NCBI GenBank assembly: GCA_022450585.1
Contig: JAKUPR010000003.1
Location: 57,076-97,716 of the forward strand
DNA from: Anaerolineales bacterium
GTDB taxonomy: Bacteria > Chloroflexota > Anaerolineae > Anaerolineales > UBA11657
DNA length: 40,641 bases
Direction: 5' to 3'
The first letter of the stretch is position 1. The number at the start of each line of letters is the position of its first letter. Below the pieces are notes generated by a model that was not told the DNA's origin, made no database searches, and was given only the letters and a program-made list of their open reading frames with translations. Positions 16,835 through 25,368 of this stretch are shown here, one piece after another. Made by a program: the position numbers and the translations under genes.

Positions 16835-17800
16835 ATGTCCACACCGTTGGTCAGCGTTGTTATTGCCACTTACAATCGTGCTCACTTCATTGGCGAAGCA
16901 ATCCTAAGTGTTCTGGACCAGACGGTGCAGGACTCAGAGATTATAGTCGTGGATGATGGTTCGACCGACGCGACGTCACAGGTACTTGCTCAATTTGGTG
17001 GTCGCATACAGGTTGTTCGTCAGCTTAACCAAGGTCGCTCGGCTGCGCGCAACTCGGGTGTGAGTATTGCGCGCGCCGATATCATCGCATTCTTAGACTC
17101 TGATGACATATGGATGCCCGACAAGCTTGCCGAGCAGCTCTCTCTTTTTGATGCTCAGCCGGCAGTTGGCTTGGCACATACATTTTCGGATGTTGTCGAT
17201 GAGAATGGCGTTGTGCTCCGAAAACAGACACGCCGACGCCAACATCTCTATCGAGACGCTGTAAGGCGTGGATACACATATGAAGGAATGAGCCAGCAGT
17301 GTACTATGTTTCTGTCAACCGTGGCGATACGTCGTGAGTGTTGGGAGAGCGTTGGACTCATGGATACGAATATCCCCGCGTTTGAAGATTGGGACTGGTA
17401 CCTTCGAGTGGCACTCAACACAAAAATCGATACTATTCCTGAGGTCTTAGTTCATTTTCGGCAACATGTTGGTAATACTTCCTCGGAAGAATTTTTTGAA
17501 GGTCGTCTGAAAACTTGCCAAAAACATCTTGCCCTTTTGGACAAGTGGTCTGATTCAAAGTTGAAAGGGCTCCCAAGATGTAATTTTTATTTGCAGTTAG
17601 CGGGTGCTTATTATGTGCAAGGGCACACTGCCGAGTCCGTAAGTTGGATGCGCAAGGCGGTACTTATTGACAAGTTAGTGCTTCTACGACCATCATGTCT
17701 GCGCTATTCTCTAGCCATGTTTTTCCCAGCTGTGATAGTTTCGTTTGGGCGTTGGCTTGGCCGTCTATTATCTGGAGAGGTGAGACACGAATCATCCTGA
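16835..17800 (+). CDS. GT2 family glycosyltransferase
   Basis: A 321-residue inverting GT-A enzyme. The N-terminus is VSVVIATYNRAHFI, then VVDDGSTD, SAARNSGV and the metal-binding FLDSDDIW. A C-terminal portion after about residue 220 lacks catalytic motifs and may help bind the acceptor. ATG 16835 follows a 97-base gap. The end of the gene lies against or overlaps the next methyltransferase, whose own start cannot be identified. It should add a single sugar to the lipid-linked intermediate. Confidence 0.92.
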   Translation: MSTPLVSVVIATYNRAHFIGEAILSVLDQTVQDSEIIVVDDGSTDATSQVLAQFGGRIQVVRQLNQGRSAARNSGVSIARADIIAFLDSDDIWMPDKLAEQLSLFDAQPAVGLAHTFSDVVDENGVVLRKQTRRRQHLYRDAVRRGYTYEGMSQQCTMFLSTVAIRRECWESVGLMDTNIPAFEDWDWYLRVALNTKIDTIPEVLVHFRQHVGNTSSEEFFEGRLKTCQKHLALLDKWSDSKLKGLPRCNFYLQLAGAYYVQGHTAESVSWMRKAVLIDKLVLLRPSCLRYSLAMFFPAVIVSFGRWLGRLLSGEVRHESS

Positions 17801-18518
17801 ACGCATCATCCCCGAGGAGATTCCAGAGGGGATTCTTGCGCTGCACCTAAAGCGATATCAATTCGCATGCAGTTATGTTGACGGCAAAGATGTTCTGGAT
17901 TTAGCCTGTGGGGTGGGATACGGGTCACTTCATCTGGCTGCGATAGGTAAGAGTGTTGTGGGCGCAGATATAGATATGTCGGCAATAAGCTATGCGCAGC
18001 AGCACTATCGCGCTCGTGACAACCTATCCTTTATTCAGGCTGATGCAATGCGGACAGGATTTGCGGAGTCCCAGTTTGATGTGATCTGTTCATTTGAGAC
18101 TATTGAACATATGCGTGACCCAAATGCTTTCCTAGTCGAAATCAAGCGTGTGTTGACTCCAGGGGGGGTATTTATAGTTTCCACTCCGCGGGTGACCCGG
18201 AGCGATTCTCGCCCTGACAATCCTTATCATTTTCAGGAATGGAATACCTTGGATTTCCAGCGACTAATTTCGGGTTATTTCAAGAGTGTAGAAATTTTTG
18301 GGCAATTTCGCATGGAGACCAGTGTATCTCGCTGGTTGAAGCGATTGGATGTACTCAAGCTCCGTAAGTGGTTATTGCCACTTTGGGTTATACGAAGGGC
18401 AGCTCACGCTTCCGGTGTGCGTGCAACGCCGGACTTACACCTTGAGGATATCTGTATCCGGAGCGGGGATTTGGGGAAGGCAAGTGAGATTGTGGCGGTT
18501 GCGAGTGATGAAAACTAG
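17784..18518 (+). CDS. Class I SAM-dependent methyltransferase (start not identifiable)
   Basis: Motif I is DVLDLACGVGYGSLHLA, followed by VVGADIDMSAISYA, FDVICSFETIEHM and a KRVLTPGGVFIVSTP strand. The first canonical start, GTG 17913, lies inside motif I and would remove essential residues. The same frame runs upstream as ERIIPEEIPEGILALHLKRY, which is family-like, back to a TGA at 17781-17783, with no ATG, GTG or TTG. The coordinates given are the open limit, not a proven start. GTG 17780 in the GT2 frame, followed by a one-base shift near 17798, would restore an N-terminus. A frameshift or a rare start codon is therefore likely. The protein end overlaps the next ATG. Confidence 0.8.
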   Translation, partial: DTNHPERIIPEEIPEGILALHLKRYQFACSYVDGKDVLDLACGVGYGSLHLAAIGKSVVGADIDMSAISYAQQHYRARDNLSFIQADAMRTGFAESQFDVICSFETIEHMRDPNAFLVEIKRVLTPGGVFIVSTPRVTRSDSRPDNPYHFQEWNTLDFQRLISGYFKSVEIFGQFRMETSVSRWLKRLDVLKLRKWLLPLWVIRRAAHASGVRATPDLHLEDICIRSGDLGKASEIVAVASDEN

Positions 18519-19314
18519 CGATACTAAACTGTGGGACGAGCTTTGGAAGAAGGATATCTCCAGTTACGATGCCGATTCTGTTCTATCAGATGTAGAAGAA
18601 GAAAGTGCTAGTATACGATGCAAAAAGATCCTTCGTTATTTGGAAAGTAGTGTCGGTGATTTGTCGGGCAAGCGTATTATAGAGATAGGATGTGGTGGGG
18701 GCATCTACAGTCTGATTTTTGCTCGACTTGGTGCTAGTATCACTATGTTGGATTACAGTTCCGATGCTCTTGCGATTGCTGAGCGAAACCTTGGTGCGCT
18801 CAATCTAAAGGGTGAATTGTTAAAGGCTGATGCTTTCAATCTGTCAGAAGAATACTTGGGTAAATATGATGTGGCAATGTCGTTTGGGACTGTGGAACAC
18901 TATCGTTATCCACGGAGACTGGATATATGTAAGGCACATGTTGATGTGCTTCGATCTGGAGGAGTGGCAATTATAGGTACCCCGAACATTGCCTTCCTGC
19001 CACATGAGATTTTGAAGGTGTTGCTCGTAGCACGTAGGAAGTGGTTCTTGGGTTATGAGGGTAGTTTTTCGCGTGGAGAGTTGCTGAGAGTCGGCCGTTC
19101 ACTAGAATTGTCGGATGTACATGTAGTTGGTTCCTCTTGGAAGTCAGATGTACGTCGTTATGTACGTATTGTGTGTGACACGAGAACGTTTAAACGTTTG
19201 TTTCCCACTGACAATCAGATTTGTAGATCTGTTGTTCCAAAGAAGCCACGCGCCCATTGGCTTGATGATTTTCTGGGTCACGACATCGTAATGCTTGGCG
19301 AAAAAATAGCGTGA
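18508..19314 (+). CDS. Class I SAM-dependent methyltransferase
   Basis: A 268-residue methyltransferase. Motif I is RIIEIGCGGGIYSLIFA, then ITMLDYSSDAL, LLKADAFNLS and VAMSFGTVEHY. ATG 18508 overlaps the preceding stop by 11 bases; the frame is open further upstream but that part lies wholly inside the previous gene. Translational coupling of the two methyltransferases is likely. The next GT4 starts nine bases after its stop, so all three are probably co-transcribed. The target is probably a sugar hydroxyl or carboxyl, inferred from context. Confidence 0.87.
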   Translation: MKTSDTKLWDELWKKDISSYDADSVLSDVEEESASIRCKKILRYLESSVGDLSGKRIIEIGCGGGIYSLIFARLGASITMLDYSSDALAIAERNLGALNLKGELLKADAFNLSEEYLGKYDVAMSFGTVEHYRYPRRLDICKAHVDVLRSGGVAIIGTPNIAFLPHEILKVLLVARRKWFLGYEGSFSRGELLRVGRSLELSDVHVVGSSWKSDVRRYVRIVCDTRTFKRLFPTDNQICRSVVPKKPRAHWLDDFLGHDIVMLGEKIA

Positions 19315-19323
19315 GATGAATTG

Positions 19324-20454
19324 ATGCGTATTGTCTACACCGTACTGAATGGCAGAATTGCTGGTGGCCAGGTGGTCTGCGGGCAATTTATGTTGGCTGC
19401 TAAACAAGCGGGAGACGAGGTTTGTCTGGTGACCCCTTCCTTAGGGGAATTTACAAGTCTCTTGGAAGAAGAATCTGTGCCAATTGTTCAGCTTCCGATG
19501 GATCGCACGTTCCATTTACATCGTGCCTGGCAATTTGCTCGTTTTCTAAAACAATGGAGAGCTGACTTGGTCCACTGTCATGCTTCAGTTACTGGATCCA
19601 TTCTTGCTCGTTTCGGAGCAAAGATGGCCGGTGTACCCTTGATAAGTCATGTCCATATTGAGAACAAGTTTAGCGATTTGTCCTGGGTGCGAAGTCTGCA
19701 GGTTTGGCTTGACAATTTGTCAGCATATCTTACGGATGAAATAGTGGCGATTTCAGAGGACACACGTAGTAGTCTGATCAGCCAAGGGATATCCTCGGAC
19801 AAAGTTCGTGTGATACACAACGGGATTAGTGTAAGTGATGAAATAGATGGCAAATCGGTAGACTGGGCACGCACTGCACTGGGGATTGAGGGTGAAGTTC
19901 CTGTTGTAGGAACGGTGGCGAGGTTATGTCCAGTGAAAGGACAGCGCGAGTTTATCCTGGCAGCAAAATACGTCCTCAATGAGTTCCCAAACGCTACTTT
20001 TGCCATTGTTGGTGAAGACCTTGAATTTGATGGTAGTTATCGCTATGAGTTGGAAAGGTTCTCGGGGAAGTTGGGCTTAGATGGATGCTTAAAATTTTTT
20101 GGATTCCAGCATGAAGCAGCCAGACTAATATATGCCTTTGACATTTTCGTCCTGCCGTCTTGGATAGAGGGCCTCCCGGTGACAATTCTTGAGGCCATGG
20201 CAGCTGGAAAGCCTGTGATAGCTACTCCTGTAGGCGGTGTACCTGAATTGGTTTCAGAGGGCGAGACTGGGTTATTGGTTCCGCCGCGTAGTCCTGAAAA
20301 ACTTGCGGAAGCTATAGGGTATCTATTGGGGAATTCAAATGTAGCCCGTAGCATGGGGATGTCTGGGCGCGAGCGAGTTGTAGAATATTTTTCCGAACAA
20401 ACCATGCTAAAGCAAGTCATGACCATGTACAGAGAAATGGCAAAGACCATTTGA
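19324..20454 (+). CDS. GT4 family glycosyltransferase
   Basis: A 376-residue GT-B enzyme. The N-domain has IVYTVLNGRIAGGQVVCG with the glycine loop, DLVHCHASVTGSI and ISHVHIENKF. VRVIHNGI precedes the C-domain with VARLCPVKGQREF, and the E-x7-E motif is IEGLPVTILEAMAAGKPVI, then GGVPELV. ATG 19324 is chosen over the adjacent TTG 19321. It follows a methyltransferase closely. It is the last gene before a 157-base gap and two large GT-C genes. Confidence 0.93.
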   Translation: MRIVYTVLNGRIAGGQVVCGQFMLAAKQAGDEVCLVTPSLGEFTSLLEEESVPIVQLPMDRTFHLHRAWQFARFLKQWRADLVHCHASVTGSILARFGAKMAGVPLISHVHIENKFSDLSWVRSLQVWLDNLSAYLTDEIVAISEDTRSSLISQGISSDKVRVIHNGISVSDEIDGKSVDWARTALGIEGEVPVVGTVARLCPVKGQREFILAAKYVLNEFPNATFAIVGEDLEFDGSYRYELERFSGKLGLDGCLKFFGFQHEAARLIYAFDIFVLPSWIEGLPVTILEAMAAGKPVIATPVGGVPELVSEGETGLLVPPRSPEKLAEAIGYLLGNSNVARSMGMSGRERVVEYFSEQTMLKQVMTMYREMAKTI

Positions 20455-20530
20455 ATATTCCAGTTGATGATTTTGATTATGGACATCAGACGACCTAAGG
20501 TGCTCTCCAAGAGTGAGGTATTGTCCTTCG

Positions 20531-20536
20531 TATAAT
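20531..20536 (+). promoter_or_regulatory. Possible promoter -10 element before the GT-C pair
   Basis: An exact TATAAT lies 75 bases before the ATG at 20611, in the 157-base gap after the GT4 gene. No good -35 is found 16-18 bases upstream (CAAGAG at 17), so this is weak evidence for a promoter unless an activator is used. Confidence 0.25.
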
Positions 20537-20610
20537 CTTGCAGGGCAATTGTTCAGATTAACCAAATATTCTACGTATACGTTGGAACATCAACCCAGAG
20601 ACCGTAATAC

Positions 20611-22422
20611 ATGCGAGCTGTGAATTTCTTCAATTTGAAGACTGATCAAACCTTACTCATTATCCTGACATTTCTGGCAGTGGGGACTCGGTGGTTCTTC
20701 TTCCAGGGGCAAGTTTCAGTGCCATTTGAAATTCAAGATGAAATAGCCCTGGTTTGGGAACTAAAGCATTTTCTGTTGGGTGATTGGGATAACATCTCCA
20801 ACCCTGTAATTCGTTTTGTGGCTGGGTTTGCTCTCGTACCATTCTTTGCGATTTACTTCTTGTATGGTTGGTTGATCGGGGATGTGAGTTCATTGACTGA
20901 TGTAGTTGATTCTTTCTTTCTCCACACAGCTAATGCGAATGCGTTAGGCAGTGTTTGGATTTGGGTGCCTCGCTTTGTGTCGTGGTTATGTTTAACGGTC
21001 TCTGTGCCGTTACAATTTGTGCTGACCAAGCGTCTTACTGGGAACAGAATCGTTGCATTTATGGCGGGTGTGATCGTAAACTTCAGCTTCACTGCTTTAT
21101 ACCTGTCAATTTTTGGACTTCCTGACAGTCTCGGTTTTTTAGTTTTCCAGATTGCTCTCCTGGTCTTGGTGTCGCACGTGCGAAATAGAACGACAAAAAC
21201 CACAATTATGTTTTGTGTGGCCATGGCGGTAATTATTCTTGTTAGATTACAGAATGCACTTGTGCTCGGAGCGGCGGGCATACTCTATCTCGTGATTTTT
21301 AGAGTCCAAGAGGGGAATAAGAGTTGGAAATCCATCCTGAAGGAGATCCTGGTTCTTGCTGGAGGAACAGTTATATGGATTATAGTGATTAACCCTGTAA
21401 CTTACTTGGCTCCGAATGCATTCTTACAAGAATATACACGTACTATTGTTGGTGAGTATGTGCCACTGTCTAATGTAAGTTGGACTCTTAATGCAGCCTA
21501 CATTTCGCGAGTAGTGTTCGACGAGATATTGGGAATGGAATTGACCTTATTGCTCGGTGCTGCTGTCATTGCGTTGTATTTACGGCGTTCGCAGGAAAAT
21601 AGATGTTACTATCTCTTAGTATCACCCCTTATGTTTCTATTTATTGCATTGGGTTATATCCCCAAACTGACTTACGAAACCAATCTGGTGACGATGCTCG
21701 TTCCCGCTTCTATTCTGGCAGCATGGGTGATGAGTGATAGTCCGCGTATCTTTGAGAATCTACACTGGAGAGGTATCCGCTCGTTCGGAGTAGGACTAAT
21801 GGTAATTATCTTTGGTATTTCTCAAATTAGACCGATTCAAAATTGGTTAAGTTTGTATGGCATGAGCCTTAATACAAGTACTCGGGCTAGTGCTCGCCAC
21901 TGGATTCATGAAAATATCCCCTCTGGGTCTACAATTTATATAGGTTCATATACTTATACAGCTCCGTTGATCACCAGTATGGAACAATTGCAGCGTGAAG
22001 CTCCTGATTCCGAACTATTGCGCTGGCGAACTGAAAATGATGTCAGTATGGTGCTGTCACCAAATTATTATTTGATTACAGACTTGGAATCATCCGTAGA
22101 GCAAGGTATTGTGCCTGAGTATTATGTGCAGGCCTCATTTGCTCAGAAGCGCATTTCTTGTCGTTGGGGAGGCATTTGGGGTGTATTGCTTTGTCCGTAT
22201 AACCCACTGCGAGGATCACTTCCTTACTTCAGCCAGTTAAATGATATACCAGCAGATTCTCGGGGGTTTACACAAATGCTTCTCAGTGAATTCAATCCAA
22301 TTTGTCCTCAGCATCGTCATCAGACAGTTTTTATCAACTATCGCACAAATGTACTTAGGAACAACGTCCAGCACTTGTGTAAATTTGGCCCGATTATTAG
22401 GGTATATCAACTGGAAGCTTGA
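20611..22422 (+). CDS. GT-C type membrane glycosyltransferase-like protein
   Basis: A 603-residue protein with about ten hydrophobic segments in the first 400 residues and a soluble C-terminal domain of roughly 190 residues. The first loop carries FEIQDEIALVWELKHFL, with acidic residues at the place of the GT-C catalytic Asp/Glu. The C-terminal part contains ARHWIHENIPSGSTIYIGSY, a segment common after the membrane domain in PMT-like proteins. The natural donor of such enzymes is a polyprenyl-phosphate sugar. The next gene, another protein of this type, starts 12 bases later. Donor and acceptor are unknown. Confidence 0.75.
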   Translation: MRAVNFFNLKTDQTLLIILTFLAVGTRWFFFQGQVSVPFEIQDEIALVWELKHFLLGDWDNISNPVIRFVAGFALVPFFAIYFLYGWLIGDVSSLTDVVDSFFLHTANANALGSVWIWVPRFVSWLCLTVSVPLQFVLTKRLTGNRIVAFMAGVIVNFSFTALYLSIFGLPDSLGFLVFQIALLVLVSHVRNRTTKTTIMFCVAMAVIILVRLQNALVLGAAGILYLVIFRVQEGNKSWKSILKEILVLAGGTVIWIIVINPVTYLAPNAFLQEYTRTIVGEYVPLSNVSWTLNAAYISRVVFDEILGMELTLLLGAAVIALYLRRSQENRCYYLLVSPLMFLFIALGYIPKLTYETNLVTMLVPASILAAWVMSDSPRIFENLHWRGIRSFGVGLMVIIFGISQIRPIQNWLSLYGMSLNTSTRASARHWIHENIPSGSTIYIGSYTYTAPLITSMEQLQREAPDSELLRWRTENDVSMVLSPNYYLITDLESSVEQGIVPEYYVQASFAQKRISCRWGGIWGVLLCPYNPLRGSLPYFSQLNDIPADSRGFTQMLLSEFNPICPQHRHQTVFINYRTNVLRNNVQHLCKFGPIIRVYQLEA

Positions 22423-22434
22423 CCGTATAGTGTG

Positions 22435-24234
22435 ATGATGGAAAAGTTTTCAGGAAACACATTTGTAAACCTCATGAGTAGGCACACGGTCATTAGCCTT
22501 TTAGTCGTGTGGATTCTTTACTTGGTCATTCAAGTATTGACATTTAGGACAGGTGTTGGTAATGAGGAGTTTCGCGATATATGGATTCTGCAAGCTATGG
22601 GAAACGGTCGAATCCCAATGCGCGACTTTGTCTTTGAGTATGGACCTCTAGGACCGTTTGTATGGCATGTGATCAGTCACATTGTTGGTATCGAACTGTA
22701 CTCAATAAGGTTAGTGGTGGTATTTCTCGGGATGCTTGGTATTTGGATGAGTTATCACATTGCAAGTCGGCTGGTGGATGATTGTTGGGCTGCAGCGTTG
22801 ATAGGGTTTTGCGCTATAGGTATATTGACATTTCCACTATATTCATATACCCATGTTTTGAGTGTCTTTACGGTATTGGGCGCCCTCTTTGCAGCGATGC
22901 GATATTTTGATAAGGGTTCAACCGGTTGGAATGTTACGTGTGCAGTTTTGTGTATGCTCACATTGTTTGTGCGTCCATTGCCGACAGGTGCTGCTTTGAT
23001 AGCAGGAATATTCTTTGTGCATTTATTTAGGTTAGTGACTAAGAGGAAACATCGATTTGCTCATTACCTGTCTGTATCTGTGCTGTTTTTGGCGATAGTT
23101 GTCCTGTGTTCTGCGATTGGTGTAATGGGGTACACGTGGTGGTTCGGGCTTCCACTTGAACGTTGGGGTAGTCTGTACTTTGGGCATGTCATTCCATTAA
23201 TTACAGACAATGCGACACCTCTGATGATCACTTTGCCACATCCGCATGAAACCGTACTTGCTTTCCTTCAGGACATGCGCGTCAATCCTGCGGGGAATTT
23301 TCAGAATGTGATTAGAAAGGTTTCTGTCTTGTCAAACATTTTGGCTGGTCATCTAACACTTCTCTTGGCTTTCCTAATCCCTGGTGTAGCCGTGATAATA
23401 TCCGGCGTTCGTCGTATACGTGGTGCTGAGAGCAATATAGTACGGAACGACCAAATTATCCTACTATCGGTTTGTGCCTTGGGTCTGGGATTGCTTTTTC
23501 ACAACGGAATTTCTGGAGTGCACTATCCTGATTTCGAGGGACTCGGTTTGATGTGGAATTGGTTAGGGGGCTTTCTGGTGCAGCCCGGATTGATAGTAGG
23601 TTTATCTATTATATATAGCGGTATCTCCAAGAAAATGTCTTTGTGGAGACCGCCGCATTTTATGTGGCTAAGGAGTGGATTCCCACGATTAGTCATTGGG
23701 GTAATAGCATTGTTCCTGGTTTTGGTTCCCAAGACAAGGAACTTTCGACATTTTGTGCAACCGATGGGTACCACAGAAGCATCAGGTATACGGGGCTTAT
23801 TCCTGAATTATCATTATGAGCATGCGGTGATACCTGCTGTTGAGTACCTGAAAACATATCAAAAGGAACTTCCCGATACCATTTTCTCGCCCTTGCCGGA
23901 AGTGCTCGCTCTTGCACCACAGCCTTCAGCTTTTTTGGAATATTACTATATGGGCAAGGACCAGGGAGTACCTCATGATGAAATGGTGATTGAGGAAAGA
24001 GTATTCGCAGGGTATCGTGGCAAAAAGATTAGTGCGAGTGAGTTTATTACCAGTCGGCTTGCCAATACTTATCCCATGGTGGTTCTTGATAGACCGGTGG
24101 ATGCCTTGCCTGAGTCTTCGTCTTGGTCTGATTTTATCGGTACAGATTATAGGCTGCACAAGAGTTTTGTGGCGAGCAATCCGGCGAATGATGGATTTTC
24201 TTCCCGAATTTTCATCTACGTTCCTAGGAATTGA
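22435..24234 (+). CDS. GT-C type membrane glycosyltransferase-like protein
   Basis: A 599-residue protein with about eleven hydrophobic segments and a soluble tail. The first loop reads VGNEEFRDIWILQAMGNG, followed by MRDFVFEYGPLGPF, which gives the acidic residues and tyrosine-glycine-proline stretch seen in GT-C proteins. GTG 22432, ATG 22435 and ATG 22438 are consecutive start choices; ATG 22435 is used. It is probably co-transcribed with the GT-C gene before it. It converges with the FkbM gene over a 155-base gap. Membrane glycosyltransferase activity is inferred from topology and motif. Confidence 0.72.
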   Translation: MMEKFSGNTFVNLMSRHTVISLLVVWILYLVIQVLTFRTGVGNEEFRDIWILQAMGNGRIPMRDFVFEYGPLGPFVWHVISHIVGIELYSIRLVVVFLGMLGIWMSYHIASRLVDDCWAAALIGFCAIGILTFPLYSYTHVLSVFTVLGALFAAMRYFDKGSTGWNVTCAVLCMLTLFVRPLPTGAALIAGIFFVHLFRLVTKRKHRFAHYLSVSVLFLAIVVLCSAIGVMGYTWWFGLPLERWGSLYFGHVIPLITDNATPLMITLPHPHETVLAFLQDMRVNPAGNFQNVIRKVSVLSNILAGHLTLLLAFLIPGVAVIISGVRRIRGAESNIVRNDQIILLSVCALGLGLLFHNGISGVHYPDFEGLGLMWNWLGGFLVQPGLIVGLSIIYSGISKKMSLWRPPHFMWLRSGFPRLVIGVIALFLVLVPKTRNFRHFVQPMGTTEASGIRGLFLNYHYEHAVIPAVEYLKTYQKELPDTIFSPLPEVLALAPQPSAFLEYYYMGKDQGVPHDEMVIEERVFAGYRGKKISASEFITSRLANTYPMVVLDRPVDALPESSSWSDFIGTDYRLHKSFVASNPANDGFSSRIFIYVPRN

Positions 24235-24321
24235 CGTGGATTTGGGTAAGGTTCCCATGACTTTATTTGAGCAATATCTTGTCCAATATTATTCTCTGTA
24301 TTTGGCAAATTTCTTCGACTA

Positions 24322-24336
24322 CTCCAACACTTGGAG
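24322..24336. terminator. Short hairpin between convergent genes
   Basis: CTCCAA (24322-24327) and TTGGAG (24331-24336) form a perfect six-base stem with a three-base loop in the gap between the stops of the GT-C gene (24234) and the FkbM gene (24390). No T-run follows. It is the only stem noticed in this gap and may serve either strand. Confidence 0.25.
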
Positions 24337-24389
24337 ATCGATAGTTATCAGAAATAGCAGTCTGATTGCAGTTAGGCCGAAATCAAGAT

Positions 24390-25205
24390 TCATGACTGTT
24401 TTGATTTAATCACAAAGTTATATGATTCATGAAGCTTTATGTCATTTGTATCACCAATTATTTTGTAGACGTGTTTATGTTGTTCCAACACATTTAGAAT
24501 TGTAGATAATGGATTCTTCTCAGGGAGAAAATGATATTCCATGACCATGTTCTTGATCTGACTAAATTGTTCCGAAACATCCAATAAAACATCGCTTTCA
24601 CTTCCTTCAATGTCTAGTTTTAACAGATCAATCTCTTCTTCGATGAATCTAGATAGTTGTGTACATGGCACGCTAACTTCTGTGAGGTCTGATTTTGCAT
24701 GATAATAATGTCTTAATTCTGCAACATTGGACGCGCCGATATCACCACCGGCCATATCGCTGCGGGTCCAAAATTTAATAGAGCCCTCATAGTCTGACAA
24801 TGCGACATTGTACAAGTAAATGTTAGCTAATTTATTCTTTTCCAGGTTTTTCTTCAGGTATTGAAAGTTTATTTTGTCAGGTTCGAAACACATTACTTTG
24901 GCATTGGGATACAAATACCTGAAGAAAAACAATGAAACTCCAATGTTCGCGCCGGCGTCTATAATGACTGGTCGCTTAGTTGATGTTTCGAAATAGTAAT
25001 TTAGGTCGATGAATATCTGTCTGAATGAGGAATAGAATGATTCAAAATCTGGAACGTGTAACACAAATCCCATGACACTGACAACGTTGGGGGTAATTCC
25101 AAAATGCCTCATCAAATATAGTTTTATCCACAATATAATCAATAAGGGCTTTTTTCTCAGGGTTGTCTTACTGATTAGTGTAATTGATCTTATGAATTCG
25201 TACAT
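24390..25205 (-). CDS. FkbM family methyltransferase
   Basis: A 271-residue protein from ATG 25205. Motif I is VIIDAGANIGVSLFFF, followed by VMCFEPDKINFQYLKKNL, NVALSDYEGSIKF and the FkbM-typical LLKLDIEGSESDVLLDV. The family methylates hydroxyls on sugars and secondary metabolites. The frame can be extended to GTG 25304, which would overlap the start of the divergent GT4, but a good promoter at 25260-25288 would place the transcript start inside that extension, so 25205 is preferred. No clear ribosome binding site precedes it. The gene is opposite in direction to its neighbours and visibly more AT-rich, which suggests separate acquisition. Confidence 0.88.
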   Translation of the reverse strand: MYEFIRSITLISKTTLRKKPLLIILWIKLYLMRHFGITPNVVSVMGFVLHVPDFESFYSSFRQIFIDLNYYFETSTKRPVIIDAGANIGVSLFFFRYLYPNAKVMCFEPDKINFQYLKKNLEKNKLANIYLYNVALSDYEGSIKFWTRSDMAGGDIGASNVAELRHYYHAKSDLTEVSVPCTQLSRFIEEEIDLLKLDIEGSESDVLLDVSEQFSQIKNMVMEYHFLPEKNPLSTILNVLEQHKHVYKIIGDTNDIKLHESYNFVIKSKQS

Positions 25206-25259
25206 AAGTGGGTTGTTTTTACGGTCTTGTCGAATGAAGCTTGTTATCCATGGGCGACC

Positions 25260-25288
25260 ATTATATTCTATATGGGAATCAATGTGAA
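25260..25288 (-). promoter_or_regulatory. Sigma70-like promoter for the FkbM gene
   Basis: On the minus strand TTCACA (25283-25288) and an exact TATAAT (25260-25265) are 17 bases apart. Transcription would begin near 25253, about 48 bases before ATG 25205. This argues against the upstream GTG 25304 as the start. Confidence 0.55.
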
Positions 25289-25368
25289 AAACAGAGATGG
25301 TCACTATTCCACCTGATACAATTGTGCCGATAGATGGCGATTCTCCTCGAGACTCTACTTCCGAGAAA

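Noticed and set aside
20043-20510. A 155-codon minus-strand open frame.
   Set aside because: It lies mainly opposite the C-domain of a clear GT4 gene and shows no recognisable motif.
20573-20582. Ten-base palindrome ACGTATACGT before the GT-C gene at 20611.
   Set aside because: Too short to be notable and not centred on any promoter element.
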